NCBI GenBank assembly: GCA_038065015.1
Contig: JBBTRU010000053.1
Span: forward strand, 1 to 13,845
Direction of reading: 5' to 3'
DNA from: CAIPSZ01 sp038065015
GTDB taxonomy: Bacteria > Patescibacteriota > Patescibacteriia > PEXW01
Length of the DNA: 13,845 nt
Made by a program: the position numbers and the translations under genes. Positions 7,048 through 12,384 of the stretch are shown here, piece after piece; the first letter of the stretch is position 1; each line of letters begins with the position of its first letter. The notes beneath the pieces are model-generated. The model was not told where the DNA came from. It was given only the letters and a program-made list of their open reading frames with translations, and did no database searches.

Positions 7048-7533
7048 CTACTGCCCGAGCAGTGCCTGTTCTTCTGCGGTAAGTCCGCTCCCTAGCAACC
7101 GGCTGCCCATGCACTTGCTCGTACGATATACACCGTCAGCATCCTGCTCCAAAAAGAGGAGGTAGGGCGGTTGGTTCGAAGCAAAGTGCAGGTCGTCTGC
7201 AGGAATATTTTCACCTTCGGTTGTAGCCAGCGCCCGAATACGCACGCCAAGTGCAGGCAACGTCCCTTTGTAGAAGTGCTGCGGAGTTATGAGCACGGTG
7301 GCGTAACCAGGCTCGGCCGGAACCACGAGAAAAACTTTCCCGGTGAGAATAAGATCGGCGCGGGCAACACTCTCGGCAAGGGAAAGCGGCGTGCAGTTTG
7401 CAGATTGCTCCGCCGCTGGTTGCTTGCGGTCAATGACCAGAGTGGCCGCAAGTACGGCCGTAATTATTGCCCCAATCATGAAGACGAACAAGCGGGCAAA
7501 ATGATGGTGGGCAATGTGCTGATGTTCGGGCAT
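7048..7533 (-). CDS. Exported/anchored protein with two-cysteine NTR (TIMP)-like domain
   Basis: 161 residues. A histidine-rich N-terminus is followed by one hydrophobic segment (about 13-34), a signal anchor. The outside domain starts C47-TPLSLAESVARADLILTGKV and contains YATVLITPQHFYKG, PPYLLFLEQ and TSKC (C141). This order (Cys, 'A-D-ILTGKV', a threonine-rich strand, 'YKG', 'YLLFL', Cys) resembles bacterial proteins with a netrin/TIMP-like OB fold; C47 and C141 could form a disulfide outside the membrane. There is no lipobox, because the Cys sits too far from the hydrophobic stretch. Function unknown. ATG 7533 is set by a TACACT element 6 nt upstream. A terminator follows at 6976-6953, so it is a single-gene unit. 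Stop is TAG. Confidence 0.75.
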   Translation of the reverse strand: MPEHQHIAHHHFARLFVFMIGAIITAVLAATLVIDRKQPAAEQSANCTPLSLAESVARADLILTGKVFLVVPAEPGYATVLITPQHFYKGTLPALGVRIRALATTEGENIPADDLHFASNQPPYLLFLEQDADGVYRTSKCMGSRLLGSGLTAEEQALLGQ

Positions 7534-7548
7534 GCGCCTAGTGTATCA
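7534..7548 (-). promoter_or_regulatory. Extended -10 promoter of the NTR-like gene (leaderless)
   Basis: Minus strand TGA-TACACT (7548-7540), 6 nt (AGGCGC), ATG at 7533. The hexamer is identical to that of tkt. Confidence 0.6.
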
Positions 7549-7609
7549 CGCACTAATAAGTTAATGGCTACAGGTGTTGTACTTACTCATTGAACTTACA
7601 GACAATCTT

Positions 7610-7638
7610 TTGACAACTACGCAAAAATCTGGTACAAT
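7610..7638 (+). promoter_or_regulatory. Strong sigma-70 promoter of the pilin-like surface gene
   Basis: TTGACA (7610-7615), 17-nt spacer ending in TGG, TACAAT (7633-7638): a near-consensus promoter with an extended -10. Predicted start near 7645 gives a leader of about 24 nt that is AT-rich and shows no Shine-Dalgarno before ATG 7669. Confidence 0.85.
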
Positions 7639-7668
7639 ATACTTAATTAGTAAATAAATACCAACATT

Positions 7669-9807
7669 ATGGCAGCAAATGACATAGAACAGTGGCTCCA
7701 GTCCGCCCGTGCCGCGGGTGTTTCTGATGTGCAGATTATAGAACAACTCAAAGCAAGCGGTTGGACCGATGAGCACCTAGCGCAACTTTTTGGTGCACCA
7801 AAATCACCCACCGACCTTGTACCAACTAACCCAATACAACCCCAACAGGCTAGAAATTGGTTTGTGCGACACCTTGCCGTGGTTATTGGTGTTGGTGCGG
7901 GTATAGTACTGCTTGGCGGCGCGGCGTTTGCCGCCTGGCGCGGATATATACCAGTACCGTTTTTAAGCAAGGGCAATCTGCAGGAGCAGTTGGAAAAAGC
8001 AATTGACGTGCTCTCGGGAACAAAGAGTGGGGAAATTGGCTTGGCAATAAGCATGCAAGTGGAACCGCATGATGGAAGCTCCAAACGCTTACCCGAACCC
8101 AAAGCCGGAGAGGTGAGTCCGGCCAGGGCACGCGCGCAAGACCAAACACTTGCGTCTGATGCGGGGCAACTACGAACTGGGCTTGCACTCTACTACGATG
8201 CACACAATGCTTTCCCCGATGCGCTCTCTGCTTTGGTAAGTGAGGGAAAATTTCTTAGCAGGTTGCCCGAAGAAATTGAAGGGCATCCAATTACCTATGC
8301 CGCATCAACAGACCATCAGGACTACACGTTAACCTATACATGTGTCAGCGATGCAACGAAGCACGGTGAAATTAATTATAAAAATGGCGTGGCGACAACC
8401 TGCTCTAGTGGAGAAAACATCGAAAGCACATCAGTTTTTGATGCTTTCGATTCTACAATGCTCTTCCAGTACCTGCCTTCGGACATGCAAATTTCGGGCA
8501 GTATTACCACGTTCGTTGGCGAGCAGGAGGTAAATGGTAAGAAAACTCCCAAGGGCTACGTAATGCTCAAAGGGACGTACGCCTCGGGAGGTACGACCAT
8601 AGCCGTTGATGGCGAAGTACGAATGCAAGATGCCAAATACTACGGAATTGTCCGCCAATTCCCTTCACTGTTCTTCATCGACCTTACGTCACTTAAAGAT
8701 AAGTGGGTCCTTATTGATCCGGCAGCCGGAGATACGACTTCGGACCTCTTCCCTCTGGACAGCATTGCCGATACAAGCCCAAGCAATGACGACCTGGGTA
8801 AGGCGAAAACCGAAACTACTACTTTTATTCGTAAGGCCCTAGATACGAAAGCACTTGCACTCACTCGAGAAGGAACCGAGAGCCTTAATGGCCGACGCTT
8901 GAACAAAATAAAAATTACCATGGATGCCGATAAACTCCCGGCCGCTGTAGCAGCGTATAAAGAAGACGCTACCAAACGCAACGCGCTGGTCAAAGAAGTG
9001 GGCGAGTCTTTGGATGAGCTGGTGCTGCCAAAAAATCTTGAGAGCCTACGCATCATTGCCGGCCAAACAACATTGACTATTTGGCTGGAGAACCTCAATG
9101 GCACGCCGCATAAACTTGAGCTCACCACAATCCTGGTCGCACCAGAAAAAGTGGAAAAACTCAAAGGCAAGCAGGTGCGTGCAAGTATTGCCTTAACCTT
9201 TGAGCATCTCGGCGAGCAGCCAAAAGTTGACGTACCAGCGAATCCAATCTCCTGGGATGAGGCGCAGCGCATTATCATGGGTATTAGTGAGGAGGATCAA
9301 AAGTTTGAAAAACAGCGCTCGGCTGTAGATGGTATTCGCAGCGCCCTGAGTAACTATAAAAACCGTAAAGGTGCATATCCGGATACGCTAGCTACCCTCT
9401 TGGAAAAACCTGAAGAAAAAAAGGAAGCGAACACCAATGCCGGTCTGCAAATTGAATCTATTGGTAACTCTGTAGAACCAATAGGTCTTGGGTTGGGAGA
9501 AAATCCACAAAACTATTTTGGCGCATACAACAAGCGCAGCGTCATACCTAATGATGTTTTCACTGGAAAGCCATTCGTGTATACCAAAGAAGACACCGGG
9601 TACACCTTGACCTACGAAATGGTGTTGCCAAAGGCATCTGATGATTACGGCTTTGGCAGTGCAAGCTACTACTCCGAAATGTATGTAGCAGGAATGAACA
9701 CGGCAACAGAAAAAGTACTCTCAAAAGAAGCCGCCGTAAAAAACGATACGCAATCATCTTCACTGAAGATTACACCTGTTGGCGGTGACACGAATAATGC
9801 AACATAG
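7669..9807 (+). CDS. Large membrane-anchored surface protein with two pilin/pseudopilin-like modules
   Basis: 712 residues. N-terminal helical module (5-42, DIEQWLQSARAAGVSD...SGWTDEHL), a Pro/Gln linker, one membrane helix (about 68-90), then a long outside part. Residues 153-247 (ARAQDQTLASDAGQLRTGLALYYDAHNAFP...YAASTDHQDYTLTYTC) resemble the soluble part of type IV pilins or GspG pseudopilins, with C225 and C245 as a possible disulfide. A middle region (about 255-525) is predicted beta-rich and unrecognised. Residues 546-653 (QRSAVDGIRSALSNYKNRKGAYPDTL...FVYTKEDTGYTLTYE) repeat the pilin-like pattern. The classical pilin N-terminal cleavage motif is absent, so it is probably a surface protein built from pilin-like folds rather than a polymerising pilin. 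Strong upstream promoter. Stop is TAG, 20 nt before the next gene, whose product has the same N-terminal module. Confidence 0.75.
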   Translation: MAANDIEQWLQSARAAGVSDVQIIEQLKASGWTDEHLAQLFGAPKSPTDLVPTNPIQPQQARNWFVRHLAVVIGVGAGIVLLGGAAFAAWRGYIPVPFLSKGNLQEQLEKAIDVLSGTKSGEIGLAISMQVEPHDGSSKRLPEPKAGEVSPARARAQDQTLASDAGQLRTGLALYYDAHNAFPDALSALVSEGKFLSRLPEEIEGHPITYAASTDHQDYTLTYTCVSDATKHGEINYKNGVATTCSSGENIESTSVFDAFDSTMLFQYLPSDMQISGSITTFVGEQEVNGKKTPKGYVMLKGTYASGGTTIAVDGEVRMQDAKYYGIVRQFPSLFFIDLTSLKDKWVLIDPAAGDTTSDLFPLDSIADTSPSNDDLGKAKTETTTFIRKALDTKALALTREGTESLNGRRLNKIKITMDADKLPAAVAAYKEDATKRNALVKEVGESLDELVLPKNLESLRIIAGQTTLTIWLENLNGTPHKLELTTILVAPEKVEKLKGKQVRASIALTFEHLGEQPKVDVPANPISWDEAQRIIMGISEEDQKFEKQRSAVDGIRSALSNYKNRKGAYPDTLATLLEKPEEKKEANTNAGLQIESIGNSVEPIGLGLGENPQNYFGAYNKRSVIPNDVFTGKPFVYTKEDTGYTLTYEMVLPKASDDYGFGSASYYSEMYVAGMNTATEKVLSKEAAVKNDTQSSSLKITPVGGDTNNAT

Positions 9808-9827
9808 GTGTAAGTAAGATACCAACC

Positions 9828-10124
9828 ATGCACAACCTCGAAATTCAAAATTGGCTCAACCATGCTCGCAGCATTGGGTACACGGATAAGGATATCCGCA
9901 CGCTCATGCTAAAGGCCGGGTGGAACAGTAAACAGGTAAACGAAGCAATGACCAGCCGTGGCCTGACGGCGGGCACAGCCGCGGCAAACCCCAAAGGCAA
10001 AATGGTGCCGCGGAGGTTAGAAACCCACGGCAAGGCACTCCTGCGGCACTACCTCACCGTCGCACTACTCATTGCCATAAGTGTTATCGTCTGGGTGGTA
10101 GTGTACTGGGTCTGGCAGCGCTAA
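9828..10124 (+). CDS. Small single-pass membrane protein sharing the neighbour's N-terminal module
   Basis: 98 residues. The N-terminus EIQNWLNHARSIGYTDKDIR...AGWNSKQV (5-37) aligns without gaps to residues 5-37 of the preceding large protein (I, WL, AR, G, D, I, GW conserved). A basic linker (about 45-73) precedes one membrane helix (75-96) that ends the protein. So it is the module plus anchor with no outside domain. Function unknown; partner or regulator of the large protein is a guess from position. The gene starts 20 nt after the upstream TAG and ends at TAA before a terminator, so the two probably form an operon. There is no clear Shine-Dalgarno; a TAAGAT lies 7 nt before the ATG. Confidence 0.72.
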   Translation: MHNLEIQNWLNHARSIGYTDKDIRTLMLKAGWNSKQVNEAMTSRGLTAGTAAANPKGKMVPRRLETHGKALLRHYLTVALLIAISVIVWVVVYWVWQR

Positions 10125-10141
10125 AAACTCCAGGTGGATAA

Positions 10142-10171
10142 TTGACGCTCTACAAAAGGGCGTTAATTTTT
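10142..10171 (+). terminator. Terminator of the surface-protein operon
   Basis: TTGACGCTC-TACAAAA-GGGCGTTAA with two G-U pairs on the plus-strand RNA, followed by TTTTT. It overlaps the last codons of the convergent carbinolamine dehydratase gene. On the minus-strand RNA the same stem has two A-C mismatches, so it acts mainly for plus-strand transcripts. Confidence 0.65.
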
Positions 10172-10500
10172 GCAGCCAAAATAAAATCGTTTTGATGCAA
10201 ACCACCAATAGCGTGCGTCCACAACGTAAAGTCAACCTTGTTGTAGTGTACGCAAAAATCTGGATGATGCCCTTCGGCTTCGGCAATTTCCTCAACCTTC
10301 CGGAGGAAGGCCATTGCCTCACGGAAATTCTTGAACTTCATGGACTTCTGTAGCGTGGCAACGTGGTTACCCGATTTTTCGGCTAGCACCACCTGCCACC
10401 CCGACACTTGAGGAAGGAGCGCTTGCACTTCACTGTCGATTAGCGTCGGCACGCCACCTTCACACGGGACACATTTTTTCTGAACCAGGGTTTCGGCCAT
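10150..10500 (-). CDS. Pterin-4a-carbinolamine dehydratase (PCD/DCoH family)
   Basis: 116 residues. The family dehydrates 4a-hydroxytetrahydrobiopterin, recycling the pterin cofactor of aromatic amino-acid hydroxylases; some members serve in other pterin or molybdopterin roles. Seen: the N-terminal KKCVPCEGGVPTL common in bacterial members, SGWQVV, FREAMAFLRKVEEIAEAEGHHPD with active-site H78-H79-P80, VHYNKVDFTLWTHAIGGLHQNDF with H96 as the third histidine, and a C-terminal helix. All catalytic histidines are present. The start is ATG 10500 (MAETLVQKK), because a TATACT element lies exactly 6 nt upstream; an extension to 10560 would cross the promoter region. No hydroxylase gene is in the window. 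Transcribed divergently from the zinc-ribbon gene. Stop is TAG. Confidence 0.93.
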   Translation of the reverse strand: MAETLVQKKCVPCEGGVPTLIDSEVQALLPQVSGWQVVLAEKSGNHVATLQKSMKFKNFREAMAFLRKVEEIAEAEGHHPDFCVHYNKVDFTLWTHAIGGLHQNDFILAAKINALL

Positions 10501-10512
10501 ACCTGCAGTATA
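10501..10512 (-). promoter_or_regulatory. -10 element of the carbinolamine dehydratase gene (leaderless)
   Basis: Minus strand TATACT (10512-10507), 6 nt (GCAGGT), ATG at 10500. The best -10 hexamer of the leaderless set, though without the TGn extension. Confidence 0.6.
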
Positions 10513-10522
10513 GCGCATGTTC

Positions 10523-10551
10523 TTGACGTACCATCGCCGGCCGGGTAGTAT
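10523..10551 (+). promoter_or_regulatory. Sigma-70 promoter of the zinc-ribbon gene
   Basis: TTGACG (10523-10528), exactly 17 nt, TAGTAT (10546-10551). The predicted start near 10558 gives a leader of about 29 nt containing AGGAGG. It lies back to back with the leaderless dehydratase promoter, 11 nt apart. Confidence 0.75.
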
Positions 10552-10586
10552 TGCTTGCACCAGAAAAACCCAAACCAGGAGGTAGT

Positions 10587-10766
10587 ATGGCGCGGAAGTG
10601 CCTAGAAGCTGACCATGAAAAACTCAAAGCCTTTGGCCACGACACACACTGCACGAAGTGCGGCAAGCAGGTTAACCCCGATGCAATCGTCGCGGTAAAC
10701 TGCAAGACTCAACATAAAATCCACACCTCACGCGGTCTTAAGTACTGCCCCGATTGCGGCGAGTAA
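10587..10766 (+). CDS. Small zinc-ribbon protein
   Basis: 59 residues. Cysteines C22-x2-C25 and C54-x2-C57 (CTKCGK and CPDCGE) form a typical zinc-ribbon quartet; C5, C39 and several histidines are further possible ligands. It is mostly polar and basic, with no signal or membrane segment. Function not recognised; such proteins often bind nucleic acid or act as small adaptor or stress proteins, but nothing here decides. The start is ATG 10587 because AGGAGG ends about 5 nt upstream; the longer reading from 10551 overlaps the -10 element. It is a single-gene unit between its promoter and a strong terminator. Stop is TAA. Confidence 0.8.
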   Translation: MARKCLEADHEKLKAFGHDTHCTKCGKQVNPDAIVAVNCKTQHKIHTSRGLKYCPDCGE

Positions 10767-10789
10767 AGCACAAGCTCTGTTATGACCAA

Positions 10790-10817
10790 AAACGCCACCC
10801 ATGAAAAGGTGGCGTTT
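10790..10817 (+). terminator. Terminator of the zinc-ribbon gene
   Basis: Perfect 10-bp stem AAACGCCACC / GGTGGCGTTT with an 8-nt loop, then CTCTTTGTT. Position 24 nt after the stop. Confidence 0.85.
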
Positions 10818-10919
10818 CTCTTTGTTCAGTGTTATCCTTCGACTTCTTCGCTTATACTCTCGATGAGCTGGTCCCCCTGGGCACAGAACACGTTTTTCTA
10901 CGTAAGCGCTTCGGACAAG

Positions 10920-11189
10920 CTAGGAGGCTGCGCCTGCGCTTTCAATCTTGAGCATCAACGTATCCACTGTATCCCGTTCTTTTTGATCCATAGAAATATA
11001 GTTTTCGGGATCCTCACACTTAGAGAGTATCTCCAAGCCCGCATCACCAATCTTAGGATCTGCGCGCAAAGCTTCAACGCGTGCTTCGTCATTCAACACT
11101 GCTTTTAAGGTCTCGCGGTATCCCTCGGCCCGCATTCGCATTGCCTGACCTTCGGCGTTCTCAACACCACCCATATCGATTCCTGGCAT
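10920..11189 (-). CDS. Hypothetical small acidic protein
   Basis: 89 residues, not recognised. Sequence is acidic, charged and Met/Ala-rich, predicted mostly helical (RAEGYRETLKAVLNDEARVEALRADPKIGDAGLEILSKCEDPENY...), without signal, membrane segment or known motif. One cysteine. The start ATG 11189 lacks a Shine-Dalgarno; a second ATG five codons in is possible. It is a stand-alone gene on the minus strand between the zinc-ribbon terminator and the tRNA-Pro remnant region. Stop is TAG. The absence of a competing ORF and the protein-like composition support it as real, but I cannot give a function. Confidence 0.6.
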   Translation of the reverse strand: MPGIDMGGVENAEGQAMRMRAEGYRETLKAVLNDEARVEALRADPKIGDAGLEILSKCEDPENYISMDQKERDTVDTLMLKIESAGAAS

Positions 11190-11508
11190 AAATGTATTTC
11201 GTAATTGCGAGGTCTCCTAACTGCAGTCTACCAACAATTGGGACAGCGTGTAAATAAAATGAGTTGTCTAAAGAAGGGCTTTAAATTCCCAATGGTCGGG
11301 GTGACGGCAAACTCGGGACCTTCCCGCTTCACTGGTCGGGGTGACTGGACTTGTCCCGCCCTGGGGCGGGATGCCGCCTTCTTCTTATTGTCTTGCGGAT
11401 GGCGGCAAACTCACGGCCTCTCCCGACGATTCCGCGGTAGCGGAATGTCGGGACTCCGACATCCGACATCGCGTCGGATCGTCGGAGCTGCTCTAGAAAA
11501 TCTTTCAA
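11190..11508. repeat. Gene-free stretch with tRNA-Pro 3'-end remnants and palindromes
   Basis: No credible gene. Two short copies of the tRNA-Pro acceptor end (CACCCCGACC on the minus strand) lie at 11303-11294 and 11343-11334; the first is preceded by GGTCCCGAG as in the real tRNA T-arm, and both retain an ACCA end. Hairpins: TCCCGCC-CTGG-GGCGGGA (11354-11371); CCCGAC...GTCGGG with inner TTCCGC-GGTA-GCGGAA (11422-11452); and CTCCGAC-ATCCGAC / GTCGGAT-C-GTCGGAG with a 5-nt loop (11454-11487). The arms ATTGGGA and TCCCAAT near 11236 and 11287 are also complementary. It reads as a graveyard of tRNA fragments and palindromic elements. Confidence 0.65.
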
Positions 11509-11516
11509 CCCACGGG

Positions 11517-11589
11517 TCGGGGTGCCGAGGCTCGAACTCGGGACCTCCTGGTCCCAAACCAGGCGCGCTACCAACTGCGCTACACCCCG
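11517..11589 (-). tRNA. trnP: tRNA-Pro(TGG)
   Basis: Acceptor CGGGGTG / CACCCCG, D-arm GCGC/GCGC, anticodon stem CCTGG/CCAGG with loop TTTGGGA (anticodon TGG), variable AGGTC, T-arm CCGAG-TTCGAGC-CTCGG, discriminator A. The 3' end reads ACCC, so CCA is not encoded, unlike the other tRNAs here. Leader CCCACGGGT and trailer ACCCGTGGG extend the acceptor stem by 9 bp. It lies 28 nt after the GIY-YIG stop on the same strand. Confidence 0.95.
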
Positions 11590-11617
11590 ACCCGTGGGGA
11601 CAAATAACACAACTTTG

Positions 11618-11887
11618 CTATTTATCGTCTACGCGAATATATTTTTCACTTATGATTTTTTCAATAAAATCTTTTCTTTTCCAGGATTTCAATTTTCTTT
11701 CTATCCTTCGTGCCGCAGCTAAAGTAGCATACTCTTGTGAAAAGACTAAGGTCCAATGACCCATACGTCGAGTAGTAGCCGTGTTTCCTTGCTGATGTCT
11801 GTTGAGTCGTTCCTGTAAATTTCCGGTGCTACCAATATAGTAGCGACCTGATTTTTTCGATTGTAGGATGTAGACAATTCCTCGCAT
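11618..11887 (-). CDS. GIY-YIG domain protein (UPF0213/YhbQ-like)
   Basis: 89 residues forming a single GIY-YIG nuclease domain. Seen: VYILQ 5-9 (GIY position), YYIGST 16-21 (YIG), RLNRH 27-31 with the conserved arginine R27, LVFSQEY, and the catalytic glutamate in RRIERKLKSWKR (E63). All key residues are present, so it could cleave DNA, though the cellular role of this small family is poorly known. It has no separate DNA-binding domain as homing endonucleases do. It sits between tRNA-Pro and two disrupted tRNA units on the same strand, which makes a link to their rearrangement tempting but unproven. A TAGAGT lies 9 nt before ATG 11887, with no Shine-Dalgarno. Stop is TAG. Confidence 0.9.
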   Translation of the reverse strand: MRGIVYILQSKKSGRYYIGSTGNLQERLNRHQQGNTATTRRMGHWTLVFSQEYATLAAARRIERKLKSWKRKDFIEKIISEKYIRVDDK

Positions 11888-11930
11888 AATACTTCTACTC
11901 TATGCTACCGCTGTAAAAGATCCCCACAGG

Positions 11931-12173
11931 TGGTGCCGCGGGTCACCCCGTCGTAAGGCGGGACCTGCCTCTTCAGCCTGTCCGCCGAAGCTTCCCCGCC
12001 GACCGAAGCTTTAGTGTAGGTCGGAGCGTAGGCGAAGGCAGCGCTCTATCCTGGGCAGCGCCGAACGCTCCGTGTGGTCGCGTCCGGTCGGCGCTCCCTT
12101 TCGACTCGCTGCGCTCGCTCAAGGTCGCTGCTGCCCGTTCCGCCTTCGGCGGAACCCAATTCGCTACCGCGGT
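11931..12173 (-). pseudogene. Decayed nested tRNA unit (outer tRNA ends plus interrupted tRNA-Phe anticodon arm)
   Basis: The 5' end reads ACCGCGG-TAGC (12173-12163) and the 3' end TGACCCGCGGC-A-CCA (11945-11931), the same acceptor ends as the intact outer unit at 12384-12196 except G1 to A. Inside are tRNA-Phe pieces TAGAGCGCTGCC (12048-12037) and CTGAAGAGGCAGG (11976-11964), separated by a 60-nt insertion (12036-11977) rich in TCCGACC/GGTCGG palindromes. Other hairpins include GTTCCGCC-TTC-GGCGGAAC (12155-12137). No intact D- or T-arm remains, so it is a pseudogene. The rest of 11888-12195 holds no gene. Confidence 0.65.
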
Positions 12174-12195
12174 TCGAATTGTGATGAGCCCTCAG

Positions 12196-12384
12196 TGGTG
12201 CCGCGGGTCAGAATCGAACTGACTACGCTCCCGCCATGGCGGGACGCTCATCCGTTAACTTCCTTCGCTCTGGTGCCTGGGGCCAGAATCGAACTGGCTA
12301 CGCCTGCCTCTTCAGGGCAGCGCTCTACCAATGAGCTACCCAGGCATGCAAGGCACCAGAGCGAAGGGGATGAGCTACCGCGGC
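12196..12384 (-). pseudogene. tRNA-like gene interrupted in its D-loop by tRNA-Phe
   Basis: Read on the minus strand: acceptor GCCGCGG, TA, D-stem GCTC followed by ATCC; then a 135-nt inserted segment containing the complete tRNA-Phe gene; then GGAT, D-stem GAGC, G, anticodon arm, variable GCGTA, T-arm GTCAG-TTCGATT-CTGAC, acceptor CCGCGGC, discriminator A and encoded CCA. D-arm halves GCTCATCC and GGATGAGC pair over 8 bp. The anticodon arm (12244-12229) is the perfect palindrome TCCCGCC-AT-GGCGGGA: a 5-bp stem with loop CCATGG, only 6 nt and without U33, so no anticodon can be assigned. Leader and trailer (12395-12386, 12198-12189) pair over 10 bp. Its T-arm region closely resembles tRNA-Phe. 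Probably non-functional as a tRNA, but acceptor and T-arm are preserved. Confidence 0.75.
12271..12345 (-). tRNA. trnF: tRNA-Phe(GAA), lying inside another tRNA-like gene
   Basis: Acceptor GCCTGGG / CCCAGGC, D-arm GCTC-ATTGGTA-GAGC, anticodon arm CTGCC-CTGAAGA-GGCAG (anticodon GAA), variable GCGTA, T-arm GCCAG-TTCGATT-CTGGC, discriminator A, encoded CCA. All stems are perfect. A 16-bp inverted repeat (12367-12352 and 12277-12262) flanks it; its 3' arm covers the tRNA's last seven bases, including CCA. Confidence 0.95.

Noticed and set aside
103..11887. TGA recoded as glycine or tryptophan
   Set aside because: All genes are full length without in-frame TGA and Trp/Gly positions use standard codons; TGA is merely absent as a stop.
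11977..12036. Self-splicing group I intron in the tRNA-Phe anticodon arm
   Set aside because: Only 60 nt, palindromic, and without any space for a catalytic core; the surrounding tRNA is also incomplete.
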